This document shows positions 16,360-20,535 of a DNA stretch of 20,535 bases, piece after piece. The stretch spans positions 1 to 20,535 of the forward strand of contig CAYLOC010000035.1 in assembly GCA_964385195.1 (NCBI GenBank), written 5' to 3'. Position 1 is the stretch's first letter. The number at the start of each line of letters is the position of its first letter. The DNA comes from CAYLOC01 sp964385195. GTDB taxonomy: Bacteria > Actinomycetota > Actinomycetes > Propionibacteriales > Nocardioidaceae. The notes under the pieces were generated by a model. It was not told the origin of the DNA. It did not search any database and worked only from the letters and a program-made list of their open reading frames with translations. The position numbers and the translations under genes are program-made.

Positions 16360-17131
16360 CGTAGGAGACGCCGGCGAGGTCGCGGAGCCGCATCAGCCGT
16401 TCGGCGGCCGCGTCGGCATCGCCCGGGAGCCATCCGACCGCGCCCTTGGACTCCAGATCTGCGGCGCTCAGGCCCATGTGCTGGGAGATCCAGTCCGGCA
16501 GCGCGTCCCCGACTCCCGCGATCTGCAGGCTCACCTCCAGCGGGCCCGTGCGGCCCACGGATGACTCCGCGTCGCGAACCCGCGCAACGGTGGAGAGCAG
16601 TTGCTGCCCGTCGGCGACTGGAGAGAGCCCAACTGCGGCGGTGTCGGCGTACTGGGCCGCCAACTCCAGCATGCGAGGGCCTTGCCCCGCGACCACGACG
16701 CGAAGGGGCGAGCAGTCGGCGCGGGCGGCGGCCAGGATCGCCGCCACCTGACGCACCCGCTGACCCGCGGAGCCCCATGTGACACCCAAGGCTGAGGCAT
16801 CGTGCTCGCCGCCGGGGCGGCCGGCGCCGACGCCCAGCTCGAACCGGTCGCCGCTGATTGCCCGCAACGTCGCGGTCTCACGCACCACCTGCCCGGGGGT
16901 GCGGTACGGCGACGCGAGCACCCAGGTGCCAAGTCGCAGGGTTGTGGTGGCGGCTGCTGCCACCGCCAGGGTCGGGTACGGCGACGGCGTCCTGAGGGTG
17001 TCCGGGCACAGCAGGGTGGCAAACCCGACATCCTCGATCTGGCGTGCGAACGTTGCCAGGTCCGCCGCGGAACGGTCGGTGCCAGCAACCACGCCGAAAC
17101 GAAACGGTGGGACGGCCGGAACATCAGTCAT
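16292..17131 (-). CDS. LLM class F420-dependent oxidoreductase
   Basis: TIM-barrel enzyme of the bacterial luciferase-like family, in actinobacteria usually using coenzyme F420. The 279-residue product has typical features: an FGVVAGT first strand, FARQIEDVGFATLLCPDT, RLGTWVLASPYRTPGQVVRETATL, and RFELGVGAGRPGGEH around residue 100. The conserved C-terminus is intact (VTVPEQFVDVVAPVVRRL). It is somewhat shorter than the 300-350 residues usual for the family. No ribosome site precedes the ATG at 17131, so a leaderless message is possible. It lies 97 bases downstream of the ABM monooxygenase gene on the same strand and overlaps the facing glycosyltransferase by 68 bases. The substrate is unknown. 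Confidence 0.88.
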   Translation of the reverse strand: MTDVPAVPPFRFGVVAGTDRSAADLATFARQIEDVGFATLLCPDTLRTPSPYPTLAVAAAATTTLRLGTWVLASPYRTPGQVVRETATLRAISGDRFELGVGAGRPGGEHDASALGVTWGSAGQRVRQVAAILAAARADCSPLRVVVAGQGPRMLELAAQYADTAAVGLSPVADGQQLLSTVARVRDAESSVGRTGPLEVSLQIAGVGDALPDWISQHMGLSAADLESKGAVGWLPGDADAAAERLMRLRDLAGVSYVTVPEQFVDVVAPVVRRLSGSR

Positions 17132-17228
17132 GGTGCGATCATCGCAGCGACAGCCGCTCTGGAAATCGGACGAGAGGAGTCTCTCCTCCTACCCCCGGGG
17201 GAGTATCGAGATCCCGACCACCGTCCAC

Positions 17229-17552
17229 CTACTCCGGGACGCGCATCTCCCCCAGCTCGTCCCAGCCGTCACCCTCCAGCTGCATGTTGCGGATCCGCGG
17301 GGTCTCCTGCAACAGCGGCGGCAGGTCGCGTTGGGCCTGGGCGAAGTGCGCACTGTTCACGTGGGCTCCCGCGGCATCGTCCTGGAACGCCTCCAGCAGG
17401 ACGTACTCGTTGGGGTCGTCGACGCTGCGCGACCAGTCGAACCAGAGGTTGCCGGGCTCGGCGCGGGTCGCCGCCGTGAAAGCGGCCACGTGCTCGGTCC
17501 ACCGATCGGCGTACTCCGGCTTCACCTTGAACCGTGCCGCGATGAAGATCAT
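17229..17552 (-). CDS. Antibiotic biosynthesis monooxygenase (ABM) domain protein, quinol monooxygenase-like
   Basis: A 107-residue ferredoxin-like-fold protein of the ABM/YgiN type. These act as cofactor-free oxygenases on quinols or aromatic polyketides, or only as small binding proteins. The pattern is clear: MIFIAARFKVKPEYADRWTEHV at the start, then RAEPGNLWFDWSRSVDDPNEYVLLEAFQDDAAGAHVNSAHF at about 30-70, and a final VPE. The ATG at 17552 follows GGGAGG nine bases upstream. The gene is divergent from an MFS exporter with a 123-base gap and is followed by the LLM gene. An oxygenase, a flavin- or F420-linked enzyme and an exporter side by side could form a small detoxification set, but that is inference. 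Confidence 0.9.
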   Translation of the reverse strand: MIFIAARFKVKPEYADRWTEHVAAFTAATRAEPGNLWFDWSRSVDDPNEYVLLEAFQDDAAGAHVNSAHFAQAQRDLPPLLQETPRIRNMQLEGDGWDELGEMRVPE

Positions 17553-17675
17553 CCTCGGCCACCTCCCACATCGTCTCGCCCACATGCGTCTGACTCCCCT
17601 ACCATCCCACGCCCGAGCAGCCTCCGCGGCAGCCCATCGCGTCGGCGGAAACGGCTCGTGCCAGGGTTGAACCTT

Positions 17676-18860
17676 GTGAGGACTCCCGACGCGCCGACCC
17701 ACGGTGCCGCAACCACGGGCGGCGCGGTCGGCGTACGGCGGGCCCCGCTGGCGACGCTGGCCTGGTCGCACCTGCTCAACGACGGGGCCGCGAACTACCT
17801 GCCAGGGGTTCTGCCTGCGGTGTTGGTGTCGCTGGACAAGCCGGTGGCACTCGCGGGCGCGCTGATCGCCACACTCACGATCGGCCAGGCGTTGCAGCCG
17901 GTGACCGGTTGGATCGCCGACCGGGTCGGCGGGCGGCTCTTGGTGACCTTCGGCCTCCTGCTCAGCACCGTAGGCGGGGGGTTGTTGGGGGTAGCGCAGT
18001 CGCTGTGGCTGCTGATCATCCTCCTGCTCCTCATCGGGGTCGGCAATGCCTTCTTCCACCCGCAGGCGCTCGCCGGTGTCCGCAGCCTGCTGTCCGGGCG
18101 ACAGGGCCTGCTCACGTCCGTCTTCCTTGTGGGCGGTGAGATCGGCCGCGGCCTGTGGCCGACGGCAGCAACCCTGGTGGTGGTACATCTGGGGTTGGCT
18201 AACCTGTGGATCATCGCGGTCCCCGGACTGGTGACCGTACCGCTGCTGTACCGGCAGGCGCCCGCGCTTCCCGCGAAACCGACCCACGGCAGCCCGGTGC
18301 ACCTGCGGACGCACGCCAGGCCGATGGCGGTGCTGGTCGGGTACCGCAGCCTCCAGTCGATGACGACGTACGCCCTGGTGACGTTCATCCCGGTCCTGTG
18401 GCACCTACGGGGCGACACCCTGCTGGCGGGTTCGAGCATCATCACGACCATGCTGGTCGTCGGCATCATCGGAAACCTCGGAGGGGGGCACCTCGCGGAC
18501 CGGATCGGGCGGCGTCCCATCCTGATTGTCTCCGCGCTCGCGACCTCGGCATTGATCTTCCCCATGGCCTATCTCCACGGCGTGTGGGTCTGGGTGGCGG
18601 CGGCCCCGCTCGGGATGGCGATCTTCCTCACCGCGTCGACCACCGTTCTGATCGGCCAGGACATCTTCCCCGAGAACCGCTCGATGGGGTCGGGGATCGC
18701 CTTGGGGCTGGCGAACGGGATCGGCGCGCTGCTGGTCCTCGCCATCGGCTTCGCGGTGCACGACACCGGTGACGTGTTGACGGTGTTCTGGGTGCTCGCC
18801 GGGCTCGGAGTGGCGCGCGCCGCCCTCTGCCTCGGGTTCCCTTCGCGGCTCATGCACTGA
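17676..18860 (+). CDS. MFS transporter, fosmidomycin-resistance (Fsr)-like
   Basis: Major facilitator superfamily exporter of 394 residues with about 12 membrane segments. The N-terminal half has LAWSHLLNDGAANYLPGVLPAVL, then GWIADRVGGRLLVTFG (motif-A-like loop), then GNAFFHPQALAGVRS. The FHPQA motif and the HLLNDG start are typical of the Fsr branch. The second half repeats a motif-A-like loop in LADRIGRRPILI and ends in a short tail. The start is GTG at 17676 with AGGG nine bases upstream. The open frame continues about 300 codons upstream, but that part is antisense to the LLM and ABM genes and lacks transporter character. A short hairpin starts immediately after the stop. The substrate is not predictable; the name reflects similarity only. 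Confidence 0.87.
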   Translation: MRTPDAPTHGAATTGGAVGVRRAPLATLAWSHLLNDGAANYLPGVLPAVLVSLDKPVALAGALIATLTIGQALQPVTGWIADRVGGRLLVTFGLLLSTVGGGLLGVAQSLWLLIILLLLIGVGNAFFHPQALAGVRSLLSGRQGLLTSVFLVGGEIGRGLWPTAATLVVVHLGLANLWIIAVPGLVTVPLLYRQAPALPAKPTHGSPVHLRTHARPMAVLVGYRSLQSMTTYALVTFIPVLWHLRGDTLLAGSSIITTMLVVGIIGNLGGGHLADRIGRRPILIVSALATSALIFPMAYLHGVWVWVAAAPLGMAIFLTASTTVLIGQDIFPENRSMGSGIALGLANGIGALLVLAIGFAVHDTGDVLTVFWVLAGLGVARAALCLGFPSRLMH

Positions 18861-18878
18861 GTGGCCGGAGGCGGCCAC
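18861..18878 (+). terminator. Hairpin directly after the MFS stop codon
   Basis: GTGGCCG (18861-18867) and CGGCCAC (18872-18878) are perfect complements with a GAGG loop, starting at the base after the stop. There is no T-run. It probably ends the MFS transcript before pepC, which points the same way and starts 92 bases later. Confidence 0.6.
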
Positions 18879-18969
18879 GAAGCAGTGGTACTACCCGTTT
18901 TCACAGCGATGATCTACGCTTGCCAACGGCACACATCGACGGGGACTTCGGGGAAGGACCGGACAGCAG

Positions 18970-20331
18970 ATGACAGATCAGCCGCACACCGCCCACGACG
19001 CCGGTGAGCTCACCGCCGCGGACATCGCACGGTTCAGCAAGGAGTTCGGCGCCGACCCTCGGTACCGGCTGATGCAGAACGCAGTCGCAAACGAGCCGGT
19101 TCAGCAGATCGCGCTGGACCGGAGCATCGTCACCTCGATCGACCACACCGTCTCGCACCTCCTCACCGACCGCAAGGTCACGAACCAGAAGAAGAGCGGC
19201 AGGTGCTGGCTCTTCGCGGGGCTGAACCTGCTCCGGACCGGCATCGCCGCCGAACTGGGCGTCAAGGACTTCGAGCTGTCACAGAACCACCTGCTGTTCT
19301 GGGACAAGATGGAGAAGGCCAACCACTTCCTGGAAGCCATCATCGCCACCGCCGGCGACGACGCCGACGACCGCACCGTCGCCCACCTGCTGTCCACGCC
19401 GGCGGAGGACGGCGGACAGTGGAACATGTTCGTGGCCCTGGTCCGCAAGCACGGCCTGGTCCCGAAGTCGGTCATGCCCGAGACCGAGTCCTCCTCCAAC
19501 ACCCGCGCGATGAACGGTGTCCTCAGCCAGGTGCTGCGCAAGGCGGCCCGTGACATCCGCGCCCTTGCCCCGGGCGACACCGAGCGGCTGCGGGAGCGCA
19601 AGACCACCGCGCTCCTCGACGTACACCGCTTGCTGTCCATCCACCTCGGTACGCCGCCCCAGGACTTCTTCTGGCAGTGGACCGACGACGACAAGGGCTT
19701 CCACCGCGACGGGACGCTCACGCCGCAGCAGTTCGCGGAGCGTTATGTGACCCTCCCACTGGACGACTACGCCTGTCTCGTGCACGACCCCCGTCGCACC
19801 AGCGAGCCGGGGCGCACCTACACGGTGCAGTACCTCGGCAACGTCGTCGGCGGGCCGCCGGTCACCTACCTCAACGTCGGCATCGACACCCTGCGCGAGA
19901 CCGCGAAGACCGCGATCGTGGAGGGCAAGGAACCGGTGTGGTTCGGCTGTGACACCGGCAAGATGTCCAACGACGAGTACGGCGTCTGGGACGCCCGCCT
20001 CTACGACTATGACAGCGTCTACGACACCGACTTGTCGATGCCGAAGGCCGACCGGCTGGTCTACCACGACACGTTGATGACCCACGCGATGCTGTTCGTC
20101 GGCGTCGACGTCGTCGACGGTGCTCCCCGCAAGTGGCGGGTGGAGAACAGCTGGGGCGACGAGCGGGGCGACAAGGGCCTGTGGACCATGAACGACAGCT
20201 GGTTCGGCGAGCACGTCTTCGAAGTCGCCGTACGCCGGGACCTGCTGCCGGCGGACCTCCGGGCCGCGCTCGACACCGAGCCGATCGTGCTCCCCGCGTG
20301 GGACCCGATGGGTGCGCTCGCGACCCGCTGA
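18970..20331 (+). CDS. pepC: Aminopeptidase C / bleomycin hydrolase (C1B cysteine peptidase)
   Basis: Cytoplasmic papain-like peptidase that trims peptides from the N-terminus; family members form hexameric barrels with inward-facing active sites. The 453-residue product has the full catalytic set: Gln73 (NQKKSG, oxyanion hole), Cys79 (GRCWLFA), His372 (MTHAMLF) and Asn393 (ENSWGD). The length matches PepC and bleomycin hydrolase. Its C-terminus ends DPMGALATR and not at the usual short alanine-type end, so exopeptidase trimming by the C-terminus may differ. There is no signal peptide. The ATG at 18970 follows GGAAGGA with an 11-base gap. It ends tail to tail with a DsbA-like gene across a perfect 22-bp inverted repeat. 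Confidence 0.95.
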   Translation: MTDQPHTAHDAGELTAADIARFSKEFGADPRYRLMQNAVANEPVQQIALDRSIVTSIDHTVSHLLTDRKVTNQKKSGRCWLFAGLNLLRTGIAAELGVKDFELSQNHLLFWDKMEKANHFLEAIIATAGDDADDRTVAHLLSTPAEDGGQWNMFVALVRKHGLVPKSVMPETESSSNTRAMNGVLSQVLRKAARDIRALAPGDTERLRERKTTALLDVHRLLSIHLGTPPQDFFWQWTDDDKGFHRDGTLTPQQFAERYVTLPLDDYACLVHDPRRTSEPGRTYTVQYLGNVVGGPPVTYLNVGIDTLRETAKTAIVEGKEPVWFGCDTGKMSNDEYGVWDARLYDYDSVYDTDLSMPKADRLVYHDTLMTHAMLFVGVDVVDGAPRKWRVENSWGDERGDKGLWTMNDSWFGEHVFEVAVRRDLLPADLRAALDTEPIVLPAWDPMGALATR

Positions 20332-20348
20332 CCCCCACCGGCCCACCA

Positions 20349-20416
20349 ACCAGACACCGCTGTCCCACCGTTTTCGGCGTCAAAGCCGCTTATTCGGTGG
20401 GACAGCGGTGTCTGGT
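20349..20416. terminator. Perfect 22-bp inverted repeat between pepC and the DsbA-like gene
   Basis: Bases 20349-20370 are exactly complementary to 20395-20416 around a 24-nt loop that contains its own CGGC/GCCG pairing. It fills the gap between facing genes, and its last base is the first base of the neighbour's stop codon complement. It is a likely two-way terminator. The arms are unrelated to the other hairpins. Confidence 0.8.
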
Positions 20417-20535
20417 CAGTTCTTGGCGGCCTTCTCGATCGCGCTCTTGAAGTGGGCCTTGCTGCCGAGGTCGGTGAACTTCTTACCGTCGAGCATCACC
20501 GTCGGCGTACCGTTCACCCCGTCCTTGGAGGCGGA
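20416..20535 (-). CDS. DsbA/thioredoxin-fold protein, C-terminal end only
   Basis: The last 39 codons of a minus-strand gene whose start lies beyond the window. The visible C-terminus contains GVNGTPTVMLDGKKF and ends with a Lys/Ala-rich helix (HFKSAIEKAAKN). The Gly-Thr-Pro-Thr with the cis-proline, followed by a hairpin and a terminal helix, is the classic end of DsbA-like Thioredoxin_4 proteins in actinobacteria, many of which are membrane-anchored disulfide oxidoreductases. The CxxC active site and any membrane anchor are outside the window. It faces pepC tail to tail. Confidence 0.75.
   Translation of the reverse strand, partial: SASKDGVNGTPTVMLDGKKFTDLGSKAHFKSAIEKAAKN

Noticed and set aside
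17174..17201. Hairpin GAGGAG-TCT-CTCCTC plus CCCCCGGGGG between the LLM and ABM genes
   Set aside because: The stems are short, loops are tiny or absent, and the region is skewed in composition. It may be a weak terminator but is not strong enough to annotate.
16779..17675. 300-codon N-terminal extension of the MFS frame
   Set aside because: It is antisense to the LLM and ABM genes and not transporter-like. The GTG at 17676 places the start just before the first membrane segment.
17553..18404. Long N-terminal extension of the ABM frame
   Set aside because: It is antisense to the MFS gene. The ABM domain begins exactly at the ATG at 17552.

Overview
This window looks like a piece of an actinomycete chromosome. 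The DNA is very G+C rich, many genes start with GTG, and several families are typically actinobacterial: an F420-type luciferase-like oxidoreductase, a CtaJ-like small membrane protein, a DUF5130 protein and paired dynamin-like GTPases. The gene mix suggests a soil-type actinobacterium, perhaps of the Propionibacteriales, but that is an impression and not proven here. There is one 100-N assembly gap (1695-1794). No phage genes, insertion sequences, CRISPR arrays or complete islands are visible, and no stretch longer than about 180 bases lacks a gene.

Layout. Positions 1-5387 hold the end of aminopeptidase N, then on the other strand a DUF5130 protein overlapping a CtaJ-like membrane protein. 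An MscS channel is divergent from these. It is followed by a minus-strand OsmC peroxiredoxin, a hot-dog thioesterase and methionine aminopeptidase. A thiolase (5479-6696) converges on a YceI-like protein, which is divergent from a MarR regulator. The yceI-marR gap carries two matching palindromes laid over both promoters, the clearest regulatory circuit in the window. Next on the minus strand come the ribosome-associated ABC-F protein EttA and an SSB paralogue without an acidic tail. A translationally coupled pair of membrane-attached GTPases and a PrsW-type intramembrane protease follow. A tRNA-Arg(UCU) at 15156-15229 is followed by a GT14-type glycosyltransferase of lower G+C. Then come an LLM oxidoreductase, a small ABM-domain monooxygenase, an MFS exporter, a bleomycin-hydrolase-type aminopeptidase C, and the end of a DsbA-like thioredoxin-fold protein.

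Most genes are ordinary housekeeping or stress functions. The structure that gene calls do not explain lies between genes. Long, perfect inverted repeats fill most tail-to-tail gaps. Two of them share the arm CGTCCTGCACC. Two others share the arm TTCGTCCGA, and one of these sits in a head-to-head gap, where a terminator is not expected. I found no convincing new multi-gene system. The items most worth following are the inverted-repeat families, the MarR double operator, the dynamin-like pair and the tRNA-linked glycosyltransferase whose 3' end runs into its neighbour.
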